A stretch of DNA of 64,000 bases from Aquimarina megaterium XH134 (GCF_000520975.1 NZ_JACB01000017.1:1-64000), one strand, 5' to 3'; positions 17,601 through 25,664 are shown, numbered from the stretch's first letter. Program-made: numbers and translations. The notes: a model not told the origin generated them from the letters alone.

Positions 17601-17828
17601 GGTGGTAGAAGCATTCCTGCACCAGTAAAAATAACCAAGCATTACGGAGAATCTAATATTGATCTAATTTCAACAGAAATTTTAAGTTTAACAAAAATGA
17701 ATTGGAACTCATTAGATTTATATTCAAAGCTCCCTTCAACTATCGATTCATCAAACAAAATAGCGAGAATTGGAAAATTACTTTCGAGATTTGAAGGCAG
17801 AACATATGACTATAGACTGTTTATATAA
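14670..17828 (+). CDS. Single-chain SIR2-APAZ-pAgo (short prokaryotic Argonaute fusion)
   Basis: A 1052-residue cytoplasmic protein. Residues about 15-300 are a SIR2 NADase domain with intact motifs: GAGAS (29-33), TTNFDG (143-148, catalytic Asn145), LHGDY (186-190, His187) and GYSGRD (226-231). About 320-650 is an APAZ-like beta-rich region. About 660-800 is MID-like. The PIWI domain fills 800-1052 (VVIHKRTKFTQDE at 886-898; LLWTHGIVPSV near 959). The first PIWI catalytic Asp is missing (YAGIGYS at 808-814), so slicing should be lost, as in short pAgos. Known relatives (SPARSA type) use a guide RNA to sense invader DNA or RNA and then destroy NAD, killing the infected cell. In most, SIR2-APAZ and Ago are separate proteins; here they are fused. 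The gene sits alone between separators. Confidence 0.88.
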   Translation: MTEELRLDYDAFLRSFKRNTDVPHSILLGAGASISSGIQSAYDCIWEWKKDIYLSKNINASDYYKNYKEDSVRKSIQKWLDSQGEYPELDSNEEYSFFAEKAYPISDDRRKYFLSLIENKEPYIGYKLLCLLAEHNIIKSVWTTNFDGLIVRSAHQNKLTPIEINLDNVDRIYRNQSNKELLAIALHGDYKFSSLKNTVEELDSQNEVFIENLSNYHLDKNLIITGYSGRDKSLMDALTKAFTRKGAGRLYWCGYGSKISDEVAKLLRTVRDSGREAHYVTTDGFDKTIIHLAKSAFEDNDSLSQEIQNALESSENEEYLKTEFHLNFSNTGKYIKSNLHPVVFPKEVFQFEIDYKDEKPWSFLKTICQTNNICAVPFKRKVFAIGTLTDISKAFYGLLKSDIKRESISKFDVENVSAFKSLMLQAILKHFANDKRISTNNKNKIWLTSNESEYKSIKIHKALFLSFYFDKNKSFGYLTFTPTINLTSDQEISKTEKLTISKYNLEKLYNNKYDEILENWNKLLFNKPRIKFEYPLQSGSALEFQISSSTAFGEINVLDPKFRGYAPKEYDNRQTQFKGVQFLEPQLVFRNISSDIEFKDYHPMRGLVNNRPYDVNLNGVILSNEINLSVICGGKYSNRFYDFLSKLQTKHSTDNINPDYLIDYPGFSSIYNIPLNIPYFENDGSWLDIDFRGENELEAHENAIKLARLITSKIEQIANTQSQSTIVIFIPNEWQNFENFVNEEESFDLHDYVKAFAASKGIATQLIREKTLEDSLTCQINWWLSLSFYVKSLRTPWILNNQEKNTAYAGIGYSISKIKEKSEIVIGCSHIYDSNGQGLKYKLSKIDNYFLDKQNNPFLSFKDAFQFGVSIRELFYESLDKLPERVVIHKRTKFTQDEIDGIKASLHKAGIKKIDLIEISFEPDARFVAMSVYNKELQVDKFPISRGTCIVTNKHTALLWTHGIVPSVRQPNYKFYLGGRSIPAPVKITKHYGESNIDLISTEILSLTKMNWNSLDLYSKLPSTIDSSNKIARIGKLLSRFEGRTYDYRLFI

Positions 17829-17883
17829 AATACAAACTTAGGATGGCTATATCTCATTCAGGTTTTGTTAGATATAAGATTAA

Positions 17884-17932
17884 AAAGGAATATAAAGGAT
17901 ATATATTCTTTACTCTATTGTTACCAATAATT
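17884..17932 (+). repeat. attC-like separator, AAATAAAGG hairpin family
   Basis: AAAGGAATATAAAGGATATA then TATTCTTTACTCTATTGTTACC. The stem ATAAAG/CTTTA and the TTGTTACC ending match the copy at 19840. It lies between the Argonaute gene and the next small gene. Confidence 0.6.
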
Positions 17933-17942
17933 TGAAAACCAA

Positions 17943-18509
17943 ATGATATACGGAATAATAATCGTACCGATTGCAATTGCGTATTATTACGATTATAAAA
18001 GTGACCCTAAAGAGTTTGATTTTTCAATAAAAACTATAGGAAAAGGAATATCAAAAGGACTTTTATATCTTGTTCTTTTAGCAGGCGCTAATGCAATTTA
18101 TAAATCTGTAGTGCCTATTAATAAGAACCACGGAATTGAATTTAATTCAGAACGAGAAAAACTTGGGCTTCCAAAACTCGAAAAAAATTGGACAATTAGT
18201 GATTGGGAATCGGAACAATTCGTAACCTATTGGTGGAAACCTGAACCAAAAAATGGGCATTTTAAGAAAATATTAGAATATGGATTTCTGGGTCTGAAAA
18301 CAGAAACTGATTATTATCACAACGAAAAGCAAAAAGGAACATTTGCTTGGTCTAAATACGATTTCGGAAATAATACGTTCGAATATTTTTTAGAGAAACC
18401 TAATGACCAGACAATTTCTGTAACTAAAAATGGGAATTTAAAATTTGAAAAGCCAACTCAAATTCTAAATATCAAAAAAGCGGAATTTGAAAAATATATC
18501 TCAGAATAA
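17943..18509 (+). CDS. Membrane-anchored unknown protein (188 aa)
   Basis: Two predicted N-terminal membrane helices (residues about 2-17 and 36-56, GLLYLVLLAGANAIYKS) followed by a soluble domain with several Trp residues (WTISDWESEQFVTYWWKPEP at about 83-102). No family recognised. It starts 11 bp after a separator end and is the next gene after the Argonaute, but the separator between them argues against a joint operon. Confidence 0.68.
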   Translation: MIYGIIIVPIAIAYYYDYKSDPKEFDFSIKTIGKGISKGLLYLVLLAGANAIYKSVVPINKNHGIEFNSEREKLGLPKLEKNWTISDWESEQFVTYWWKPEPKNGHFKKILEYGFLGLKTETDYYHNEKQKGTFAWSKYDFGNNTFEYFLEKPNDQTISVTKNGNLKFEKPTQILNIKKAEFEKYISE

Positions 18510-18672
18510 AAGTACTATTGGTAGCAATAGCTATAATTAATACGGGTTTTAGTGTTTAACTCAACAATTGTAACCTCAACTCAGGATTACCTATAGACTA
18601 AGATCCATTTTAGTATAGTATTTCTAATTAATGTATCCATTCTTCACCAAAATAACAAATCAACGCTCCCGC

Positions 18673-18866
18673 GCACTATTTTTATCGACCATCGGTATAG
18701 GTATAGCTTTCAGCGCATATAGATGCCTCTTCCTCGCACTATTGATATCGACCATCGGCATACCGGTTGCTTCCCCCGCAAGGGTAAAACTAACCCCCGC
18801 AATAAGGTGAGTCTCCCTCGTTGCGCGGAGACCTCTACTCTATGCGGGGGCCAGTAATAGCAACCG
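18673..18866 (-). other. GC-rich structured 3' region with direct repeats
   Basis: Immediately downstream of the minus-strand gene at 18868. Three stems nest: CGGTTGCT (18764-18771) with AGCAACCG (18859-18866); CCCCCGCA (18773-18780, or the duplicate at 18794-18801) with TGCGGGGG (18843-18850); and GTCTCC (18811-18816) with GGAGAC (18827-18832). To the left are two direct repeats of CGCACTATT..TATCGACCATCGG (18673-18699 and 18735-18761). The high GC is unlike the surroundings. Possible structured terminator, small RNA or remnant of a mobile element. I see no gene from 18510 to 18867. Confidence 0.6.
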
Positions 18867-18867
18867 A

Positions 18868-19569
18868 TTATCGACGTTTATATCGACTAACATATCCCTT
18901 ATAACGCTCGGGATCTTTTCTAAATGCATATTTACCCGTTGCGCGAAGCTCATCTATAGCTTCCTTAAGATGGGTATAGGCACGATCCCGTATTTCTTTG
19001 GCTTTAGAGTTATCTAAGGTCGCCCCATTGGCTTTGGCCAGTAATTCTGCCAGGGCATCCGATTGTTGTGCTGCAATATCAAAGTTGCTAAGATCATACT
19101 TTGCTTTTTCTAGCTCTGCTATATTGGCTTTACCCAATACACTAATATCCATCAAATCCTGGATCATATCGGCATCGCCTTCTCCATCGGCAATAGCACG
19201 TACACGGGCTAGCAAATCCATTCGTTTGCGAAACGCAAACCGCAAATCGGCCAACAGGTCGTTTCTAAATTCGTAGGCTTTGGGAGACTCTTCTCTCCAG
19301 GCCTTGGCTGCTTCTTCCTGGCTATACCGCTCTTTCATCCAAACGGCCTGGGCATATCTACACGCCCCGGTTCGGGTTGGTAAATCTTCGGCATACATCT
19401 GCCAATCTAATCCTTTGGCAACTAAGGTTTCTTTGTCCTCTTCTGCCCATACAAATAAGTTTTCGGCTTCTTGCATAAATACATCAACAGGAATTGTTGG
19501 TGATTTTACCGCTTCTTGTGGTAATGCTTCTAGCACCACCAACTTGGTGTCATAATTTTCTTTAGACAT
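18868..19569 (-). CDS. Conserved unknown protein (233 aa)
   Basis: An alpha-helical, acidic/basic-rich soluble protein (LVVLEALPQEAVKSPTIPVD near the start; KEIRDRAYTHLKEAIDELRA near 200). I do not recognise a named domain, though similar proteins feel familiar from flavobacterial genomes. Its codon use and GC content are clearly higher than the neighbouring cassettes, and it is the only minus-strand gene between 10 and 43 kb, so it was probably inserted as a separate unit together with its structured 3' region. Confidence 0.75.
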   Translation of the reverse strand: MSKENYDTKLVVLEALPQEAVKSPTIPVDVFMQEAENLFVWAEEDKETLVAKGLDWQMYAEDLPTRTGACRYAQAVWMKERYSQEEAAKAWREESPKAYEFRNDLLADLRFAFRKRMDLLARVRAIADGEGDADMIQDLMDISVLGKANIAELEKAKYDLSNFDIAAQQSDALAELLAKANGATLDNSKAKEIRDRAYTHLKEAIDELRATGKYAFRKDPERYKGYVSRYKRR

Positions 19570-19710
19570 CGTATAACATGTTTTAAAAATCTATTGCTTG
19601 TTTTAAAAATTGCAATAGATCGTAGTTAATAAATACTTGATATACAATGATACAGCACGCCAGTTTCATTTTTCGGAACTCGAAAAAAATAGTAATGATT
19701 AATTTGATGA

Positions 19711-19741
19711 GACCTCACAGGTTTTAAAAACCTGTGAGGTC
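19711..19741. repeat. Perfect hairpin, CTCACAGG family
   Basis: GACCTCACAGGTTTT, one A, AAAACCTGTGAGGTC: 15-bp stem, then TATATTTTTATATTTGT. A degenerate copy with the same right flank (GTGAGAAATTGT) lies at 39537-39620. Terminator-like in the gap between the minus-strand gene at 18868-19569 and the plus-strand gene at 19905. Confidence 0.75.
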
Positions 19742-19794
19742 TATATTTTTATATTTGTATGTGAGAAATTGTAAAAAATTAAAACGTCTTAAGG

Positions 19795-19892
19795 AGTTTT
19801 TTATACTCAATCCTAATAATTACATTTATCACGTAAACATAACTATACATAGAATATAAAGGACGTATATTCTTTATTTTATTGTTACCAGC
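19795..19892 (+). repeat. attC-like separator, AAATAAAGG hairpin family variant
   Basis: Left block GTTTTTTATACTCAATCCTA and ACATTTATCACGTAAACATA, then ATAGAATATAAAGG...TTCTTTATTTTATTGTTACC. The left block is shared with 14411 and 33488; the right hairpin with all family members. It precedes the gene at 19905 by about 15 bp. Confidence 0.65.
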
Positions 19893-19904
19893 AATTAGAA
19901 AAAA

Positions 19905-20588
19905 ATGAATATTAAAAATCTAGGCATAAATCCATACTCTTTAAGTGAAAAAGTTATTGAAAATGGAAATAAACCTTTCAAATTATGGCTTGAATTTGAG
20001 ATATCAACTCCTTGGGATGATCTTGAAAATGATTTTGCAAATATAATAGTTGATACTTTAGATGGTAGAAGTTATGGAATAAATGTTTGGACGTATAAAT
20101 TCCTTGACACTGCTATTAATGAAAATAAAGAAAATGGTGAAAACCTAAATGGACTCTATCTAGTACCACCAGACTTATTTGTAAAAGAATTATCCAGAAA
20201 TTGTATCGAAAAAACAATCGCTAACTTATTGAAAAATGGAAATTTAGAAGATACACTAAATAACACAACTTTTGAATTGAAGTTTTTAGAACCTTATTGG
20301 GATGTAGTTGAAATGGAAGAGAAAAATATTCAAGAGTTGATGAACGAACTCAAACTTGAATTATCTGATGACCATCTGTTACGTAATGAGAACGCTGAAC
20401 TAATTGCTAGAAAGACAAATAATGATGATATTGTATTAGAACTAGAAGATGAAAGAATTGCTGTTGTTCATCTAACATGGAAATCGAAAAAGGAAACTAA
20501 TGGTTACCCGATAACAAGAATCTATAAAGACAAAGTGGATTTTTGGAATAAAGAAATGAAACAAGATATACTTGAATTCAAAGAATAA
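19905..20588 (+). CDS. Unknown cassette protein, possible immunity type (227 aa)
   Basis: A soluble acidic protein. The N-terminal half (to about 125) has GRSYGINVWTYKFLDTAINE and GLYLVPPDLFVKEL; the C-terminal half has IVLELEDERIAVVHLTW and TRIYKDKVDFWNKEM. The two halves read like two small domains joined. I cannot name the family; size, acidity and context resemble toxin-immunity proteins. A clear short attC-like site begins 6 bp after the stop. Confidence 0.72.
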   Translation: MNIKNLGINPYSLSEKVIENGNKPFKLWLEFEISTPWDDLENDFANIIVDTLDGRSYGINVWTYKFLDTAINENKENGENLNGLYLVPPDLFVKELSRNCIEKTIANLLKNGNLEDTLNNTTFELKFLEPYWDVVEMEEKNIQELMNELKLELSDDHLLRNENAELIARKTNNDDIVLELEDERIAVVHLTWKSKKETNGYPITRIYKDKVDFWNKEMKQDILEFKE

Positions 20589-20593
20589 AAAAA

Positions 20594-20660
20594 GCTGGTA
20601 ACAAGGTGTATAAATCATAATGGCTGAACGCCATAACAATTCATACACTAAACATTGGCA
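20594..20660 (+). repeat. attC-like separator, short family
   Basis: GCTGGTAACAAGGTGTATAA then ATCATAATGGC at the left; GCCATAACAATTCATACACT then AAACATTGGC at the right. The arms pair over about 28 positions with a few unpaired bases and a 5-nt tip TGAAC. Ends GTAAC and CATTGGC fit attC cores. An ATG inside it (20620) opens an in-frame extension of the next gene that I do not accept as the start. Confidence 0.85.
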
Positions 20661-20691
20661 AACATTAAACATAATAATGACAAAACACATC

Positions 20692-22536
20692 ATGAAAAAG
20701 CTGATTAAATTAACCTTATTTTTATCAATACTAATTACTCCTTTAATTTCAGCAAGCCCCCAAGAAGCAAAAAAATCTGTTCCTGTTTTTGAAAACGGAG
20801 AGGCCCAAATTGTCGCTGCATTTGAAGATCCAGAAAAATGGATTAGACATGATCTATGGGTTGAAACAGAATTTGATACTGATGGTGATGGAAAATTAGA
20901 TAGAATGCACGTGGCAGTTACCAGACCTCAACAAACCGATACAGACGGGCTTAAATTGCCTGTTATATATGTATCCAGTCCTTATTTTGCTGGCGTTGCA
21001 CCAAATGTTACAGGATTATTTTGGGATGTCAAGCATGAACTCGGAACAGCTGCAAAAGAACGTATACATCCAGAGGTTGTTCGAACAGGAGAGAGACCAA
21101 TTATTTCAAATTCTCATATTAAAACCTGGGTACCAAGAGGATACATAGTAGTGCACTCCTCATCTCCAGGAACAGGACTTTCTCAAGGATCGCCAACGGT
21201 TGGAGGTGACAATGAATCATTGGCTCCTAAGGCTGTAATTGATTGGCTATGTGGCCGTATACCAGGTTACACTTCTCTCGATGGTAAAAAAGAAGTGCAA
21301 GCATTTTGGTCAACCGGTAAAATAGGAATGACCGGGACATCTTATAATGGAACCATTCCTTTGGCCGCAGCAACAACTGGTGTAGATGGGCTTGAAGCAA
21401 TTATCCCAATTGCTCCTAATACATCGTATTATCATTATTATCGATCAAATGGATTAGTGAGATCTCCAGGAGGATATTTGGGTGAAGATATCGATGTACT
21501 TTATGATTTTATTCATAGTGGCGATGAATCAAAACGAGCTTATAATAATACAACAGTAAGAGACACAGAACTAAAGAATGGTATGGATAGAATTACAGGT
21601 GATTATAATGACTTCTGGGCTGGACGAGATTATTTAAATGATATGAAACCCATGAAAGCAGCTTTACTGATGTCGCATGGGTTTAATGATTGGAATGTAA
21701 TGCCAGAACATAGCTATAGAATTTATAAAGCTGCAAAAGCTAAAGGATTACCTTCTCAAATATATTATCATCAAGATGGACATGGTGGTCCTCCTCCAAT
21801 GAAAATGATGAACAGATGGTTTACTCGTTATCTACACGGTGTAGAAAACGGTGTAGAAAATGATGCTCGAGCTTGGATTGTGCGTGAAAATGACACAAGA
21901 GAAAACCCTACTCCATATAAAGAGTATCCCAACCCTGAAGCATCAGATGTAACTCTTTATCTAACTCCTGGGGCTCCAGCTAAAGGAACCTTAAGTCACA
22001 AAAAAACCAAGAATCAAGGAATGGAAAAAATTGTTGATAATTATTCCTTTTCTGGTAGAGCACTGGCACAGTCTGAAATTAGTAATCACAGATTGATATA
22101 TGTAACACCAACATTATCAAAAGATATTCACTTATCTGGTACAGCAAAAGTGACTGTTACTCTATCAAGCAGCAAAGCCGCTGCAAATCTATCGGTTTGG
22201 TTGGTTTCTCTGCCTTGGAATAAAGGAAGTCGAACTAAGATAACAGATAACATAATAACTCGTGGCTGGGCTGATCCACAAAATCACAACTCGATACGAA
22301 AAAGCGAACCCTTAAAAAAAGGTAATTTCTATAAGGTGTCTTTTGATTTAATGCCAGATGATCAAATTATTAAAAAAGGTCAACAAATAGGACTAATGAT
22401 TTTTTCAAGCGACAAAGAGTTCACATTACACCCAGAACCCGGAACCGAATTAACTATTGATTTAAGTGCAACAACTATCACCTTACCAATTGTAGGAGGT
22501 ATTGAAGCATTTACCCATACAGCAAAAGAAAATTAA
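20692..22536 (+). CDS. Secreted X-Pro dipeptidyl-peptidase / CocE-family hydrolase (S15)
   Basis: I start at the ATG at 20692, which gives a signal peptide (MKKLIKLTLFLSILITPLISA) on a 614-residue protein; in-frame ATGs at 20677 and 20620 lie upstream. An alpha/beta hydrolase core carries the nucleophile in GMTGTSYNG, an acid near DWNVMPEHSYR and a His in QDGHGGPPP; a C-terminal beta jelly-roll follows (IHLSGTAKVTVTLSS). S15 enzymes cut X-Pro dipeptides from peptide N-termini. Acts in the periplasm or outside. Unusually large for a cassette. Confidence 0.88.
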   Translation: MKKLIKLTLFLSILITPLISASPQEAKKSVPVFENGEAQIVAAFEDPEKWIRHDLWVETEFDTDGDGKLDRMHVAVTRPQQTDTDGLKLPVIYVSSPYFAGVAPNVTGLFWDVKHELGTAAKERIHPEVVRTGERPIISNSHIKTWVPRGYIVVHSSSPGTGLSQGSPTVGGDNESLAPKAVIDWLCGRIPGYTSLDGKKEVQAFWSTGKIGMTGTSYNGTIPLAAATTGVDGLEAIIPIAPNTSYYHYYRSNGLVRSPGGYLGEDIDVLYDFIHSGDESKRAYNNTTVRDTELKNGMDRITGDYNDFWAGRDYLNDMKPMKAALLMSHGFNDWNVMPEHSYRIYKAAKAKGLPSQIYYHQDGHGGPPPMKMMNRWFTRYLHGVENGVENDARAWIVRENDTRENPTPYKEYPNPEASDVTLYLTPGAPAKGTLSHKKTKNQGMEKIVDNYSFSGRALAQSEISNHRLIYVTPTLSKDIHLSGTAKVTVTLSSSKAAANLSVWLVSLPWNKGSRTKITDNIITRGWADPQNHNSIRKSEPLKKGNFYKVSFDLMPDDQIIKKGQQIGLMIFSSDKEFTLHPEPGTELTIDLSATTITLPIVGGIEAFTHTAKEN

Positions 22537-22563
22537 ATATAATCTATCATTAATAAAACGTTT

Positions 22564-22626
22564 GCCAACAAAGGCTATAATCCATTGGCTAAATAACTTC
22601 GATTAATGATTGTTAACACTTATTGC
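22564..22626 (+). repeat. attC-like separator, short, degenerate
   Basis: GCCAACAAAGGCTATAATCC at the left against GATTGTTAACACTTATTGC at the right; pairing is partial. CAACA and TTGCTAAC ends are present. It fills the space between the peptidase and methyltransferase genes. Confidence 0.45.
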
Positions 22627-22632
22627 TAACCT

Positions 22633-23439
22633 ATGCTTACCAATATTTTTGCTTTCTTTCTTAAAATTTCTCCACGACTAAAGCGAGCGGTCTGGAAAAA
22701 GCTATATGAGTATTTGTCAAAGAAGTATCCAACAGCAGAGTGGACTTATATGAACTACGGATATGAATCTTGCAATGAACCTATTGCAATCCCACTGAAT
22801 GAGGAGGAAGAGAACGACCGGTATATGATTCAGCTATACCACTATGTGGCAACAGCTGTAGACCTTGTGGGTAAAGACGTAGTAGAAGTTGGTAGTGGAC
22901 GCGGAGGAGGTTCGTCGTACATTAAACGATATCTTAAACCAAAGACGATGATTGGAATTGATTACTCTAAAAACGCAATCAAATTTAGTAATAAACATCA
23001 TTCGGTAGAAGGATTAACCTTTATTCATGGTGATGCAGAAAACCTACCATTGGGGAATGAAAGTGCAGATGCAATTGTGAATGTAGAATCATCACATTGC
23101 TACGGGTCTATGAAAAAGTTTGTAAAGCAAGTCAACAGAGTGCTTCGTCCTGGCGGGTATTTTTTGTTTGCCGACCTACGTCCCTCAGAAAAGATCGAAG
23201 AGCTTGATACGATTTTCAATGATGCAGGATTTGAAGTCCTCAAAAAGGAATTGATTTCGAAGGAAGTGGTCAATGCAATGGATGCATTTCACGAATTCAA
23301 GTTAGCATTCTTTCAAAAGATGGTAAAGGGCTGGTTAAAAAAGCCACTGAATGATTTTGCAGGAGTTAAGGGTTCGAACATCCATAAGGAATTGAGTAAT
23401 GGTAAGATAGTTTATTATCATTATGTATTAAGAAAATGA
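22633..23439 (+). CDS. Class I SAM-dependent methyltransferase
   Basis: A 268-residue protein with a helical N-terminus and a Rossmann methyltransferase core: VVEVGSGRGGGSSYI (motif I, about 87-101), MIGIDYSKNAI (motif II), GDAENLPL (motif III) and VLRPGGYFLFADLRP. Similar in layout to the phthiotriol/O-methyltransferase group, but the substrate cannot be told. The GC content is a little higher than in adjacent cassettes, hinting at another source. Confidence 0.85.
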   Translation: MLTNIFAFFLKISPRLKRAVWKKLYEYLSKKYPTAEWTYMNYGYESCNEPIAIPLNEEEENDRYMIQLYHYVATAVDLVGKDVVEVGSGRGGGSSYIKRYLKPKTMIGIDYSKNAIKFSNKHHSVEGLTFIHGDAENLPLGNESADAIVNVESSHCYGSMKKFVKQVNRVLRPGGYFLFADLRPSEKIEELDTIFNDAGFEVLKKELISKEVVNAMDAFHEFKLAFFQKMVKGWLKKPLNDFAGVKGSNIHKELSNGKIVYYHYVLRK

Positions 23440-23451
23440 GAAACCTCTGCT

Positions 23452-23615
23452 TCCTCACTCCTGCTTATGTCTCGCTGGTCGCATTACTGTTTAGATAATC
23501 CAAATAGATACCCATTACTATATTATTTTTAGAATAGCATGGTTATACAGCAGCATATTAAAAAATAACCATATATAGAAAATAAAGGATATATATTCTT
23601 TATTTTGTTGTTGTA
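23452..23615 (+). repeat. attC-like separator, AAATAAAGG hairpin family (full length)
   Basis: CTTCCTCACTCCTGCTTATG, CGCATTACTGTTTAGATAAT, AAATAGATACCCATTACTAT, AGAATAGCATGGTTATACAG, then TTAAAAAATAACCATATATAG and AAAATAAAGG...TTCTTTATTTTGTTGTTG. Almost identical to 25682-25830. The terminal hairpin (23566-23615) has TAAC and GTTG at its ends. Confidence 0.75.
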
Positions 23616-23634
23616 GCCAATTCAAAATAATTTA

Positions 23635-24183
23635 ATGGCAATTAATCAGTTTCCAATATTTATACTTCCGAAAAAAACGATTGAACAAAAGTTTGATCGG
23701 TTACCTGCACAGTTAGAGATAAAGCATTCTGAATGGAAAAAATTCTGGGAAAATTATAACGGAGAAGATGACCCTAAATTTGAAGACGCTAGAACCACAA
23801 AATGGTGGAAAGAAATAAAAGTTGACATTTTAAATTTAGAAAAGGAAATAGACAAAATCATAACTCGCGCAAGTTGGACTGACGGCTTGAATTGGAAAAG
23901 TGAAAAATCGGAATTTGATCATGATGCTTATATCGATATCAACGAAAAAGGTGATTTCATAGATGAGTTTCAATTCAGAACAGATCTGACGGACAAAACT
24001 CTAACTTTTTTAAACGGAATGCTAAATTTATGTCGAAAAAACGATTGGATATTAATGGATGTCCAAGGAAACTTATGTAATCCAAGCATTGAAGAATTAT
24101 TAAATTTAACGAAGAAGTCAAATACACACAGGTTTTTGACAAACCCCATTAAGTTTTTTGATGAGTTATCTGATGAAAAATAA
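23635..24183 (+). CDS. Unknown cassette protein (182 aa)
   Basis: A soluble acidic protein with many Trp residues (WKKFWENYNG, ARTTKWWKEIKVD, RASWTDGLNWK). The C-terminal half has MLNLCRKNDWILMDVQGNL, which reads like the end of several bacterial immunity-type proteins. No family named. Bracketed by separators on both sides, hence a one-gene cassette. Confidence 0.7.
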   Translation: MAINQFPIFILPKKTIEQKFDRLPAQLEIKHSEWKKFWENYNGEDDPKFEDARTTKWWKEIKVDILNLEKEIDKIITRASWTDGLNWKSEKSEFDHDAYIDINEKGDFIDEFQFRTDLTDKTLTFLNGMLNLCRKNDWILMDVQGNLCNPSIEELLNLTKKSNTHRFLTNPIKFFDELSDEK

Positions 24184-24186
24184 ACT

Positions 24187-24324
24187 GGCTACAACACTAT
24201 ATATGTGATCATAACAGTTAAGTGATGAATCAAATGGTTGTTGTATTTTTGGTAAAGCGCAATGTTTGGAAAAAGCTAGGTAACATTTTGCCCTGCTACG
24301 ACACATATATTAAACGTTGTGGAA
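24187..24324 (+). repeat. attC-like separator, long family
   Basis: Left GGCTACAACACTATATATGT, right CTGCTACGACACATATATT then AAACGTTGTGG. Inner blocks GTTAAGTGATG, GTATTTTTGGTAAAGCGCAA and GGTAACATTTTGCCCTGC match the copies at 12055, 28393, 35594 and 36192. Confidence 0.8.
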
Positions 24325-24327
24325 CAT

Positions 24328-24984
24328 ATGAGAACAGCATCATTATTTATATTATTAACAATGATTTTTAATTCAGTAGATGGGCAAGATTTGAATGGAA
24401 AATGGATACTAAAAGACATTGATTCTGGAAATGAAAAAAAGGGTTATCCTGGATTTCAACTTCTTGAAATTAACAATGACAATGTTGACATTTATACTGA
24501 TTTTTCACTCAAAGAAAAAGCATCAACATTGAAAATGAACAATGGAGGTTTAATGAACTTTAATAACGAGAAAACCTCTAAATACAAAATCGTTAATGAG
24601 AATCATATAAAATGGTTTATCAACGGAAAGTCAAATGGCAAAGACGCTGTTTTTGAATGTGACTTCTATCGACTCGAACCGACAATTACAACACTCAAAA
24701 AAGAAGATATTGAAAAAATGACTTTCGTGCTGACTGAAAACGGAAGAGAGTCGGAATTTGAATTTAACAAAGAACTTTGGGATAAAGAAACTTTAGAACT
24801 GCTTAAGAGAAAAGCGGGCGAAAAGAAAATAATTGAACAAATTGATTCGACCTTTTTTGTTTCAATGTACTATGACGGAAAAAGAAATGGTTCAATACCA
24901 ATTAAAGAGGTTACTACTGAATTTTTAAAACTTTATGCAATTCCGACTGGACCAATGGAAATGATTGCATATCGAAAAAAATAA
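24328..24984 (+). CDS. Secreted lipocalin-like unknown protein
   Basis: I start at the ATG at 24328; an in-frame GTG at 24319 lies inside the separator. The 218-residue product has a signal peptide (MRTASLFILLTMIFNSVDGQ) and then a beta-rich domain beginning DLNGKWILKDIDSG, a pattern typical of lipocalin-like periplasmic proteins. Two repeats of extended strands follow. Function unknown. A palindromic separator begins 8 bp after the stop. Confidence 0.72.
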   Translation: MRTASLFILLTMIFNSVDGQDLNGKWILKDIDSGNEKKGYPGFQLLEINNDNVDIYTDFSLKEKASTLKMNNGGLMNFNNEKTSKYKIVNENHIKWFINGKSNGKDAVFECDFYRLEPTITTLKKEDIEKMTFVLTENGRESEFEFNKELWDKETLELLKRKAGEKKIIEQIDSTFFVSMYYDGKRNGSIPIKEVTTEFLKLYAIPTGPMEMIAYRKK

Positions 24985-24991
24985 AATACAT

Positions 24992-25124
24992 GCTCCAACA
25001 ACGTGTATAGCTAATTGCTTGGTCAGTGCGTACTCTGAAAATCCTACGGATTTTCTTCTGGTTTGTTTTCTTTTGCTAACTTAGTTATAACCAACGCAAC
25101 TAACCATGTATCAACATGTTGAGA
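24992..25124 (+). repeat. attC-like separator, medium, distinct sequence
   Basis: GCTCCAACAACGTGTATAGC then TAATTGC pairs with GCAACTAACCATGTATCAAC then ATGTTGAG. Inside is a perfect small hairpin, GAAAATCC-TAC-GGATTTTC (25037-25055). CCAAC and GTTGAG ends fit attC cores although the inner sequence differs from the other families. Confidence 0.75.
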
Positions 25125-25142
25125 TAAATTAACCCAAATATT

Positions 25143-25664
25143 ATGAAATACAAATTATTGCTAATTACAATTGGACTTTTCTTCTTCAATTGTTCTGACA
25201 ATGACAAGCAAAAGATTAAAAATGATACTCCAATAACAATAGTAAATGAATTTGATTATAAAGAGGTAAGTTGGTTTAAGACCAAAGGAAATAGTAAGAT
25301 AAAAGGAGTTGCTAAATTTAAATCAAAAAATGGAGATATACGCTTTGGTGAAGAATTTAGAATAGAATTAATGCCTAATTGTCGCTATACCGAGGAAAGA
25401 TTAAATAAAATATATAATAATAAAAATTCAGGTTATGTTCATATTGAAGATGGAATTCCTAAATTTATTCCTGACCCAGAAGGATATCACGATACAATAA
25501 AAACTATGTGCAATAAAGATGGAGAATTTGAATTTAATAATCTTCCATCTGGTGATTATTACATTATAGCTTTTATGTTGTGGGAAAAAACCGGAGGAGG
25601 AATAATGCAACATGTTATTCTTTCTGATAATGAATCAAAAGTTATTGAAATGGTTAATTTTTAA
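25143..25664 (+). CDS. Lipoprotein with carboxypeptidase-regulatory-like fold
   Basis: A 173-residue lipoprotein: signal peptide MKYKLLLITIGLFFFNC with the lipid Cys at 17, then a beta domain. The C-terminal segment (MCNKDGEFEFNNLPSGDYYI, about 121-140) is the typical prealbumin-like strand pair seen in carboxypeptidase-regulatory domains. Likely anchored to the outer or inner membrane facing the periplasm. Role unknown. Confidence 0.75.
   Translation: MKYKLLLITIGLFFFNCSDNDKQKIKNDTPITIVNEFDYKEVSWFKTKGNSKIKGVAKFKSKNGDIRFGEEFRIELMPNCRYTEERLNKIYNNKNSGYVHIEDGIPKFIPDPEGYHDTIKTMCNKDGEFEFNNLPSGDYYIIAFMLWEKTGGGIMQHVILSDNESKVIEMVNF

Noticed and set aside
18673..18866. tRNA or known riboswitch in the GC-rich structured region
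   Set aside because: The stems do not form a cloverleaf with an anticodon loop or a T-loop consensus, and no riboswitch core that I know is present.
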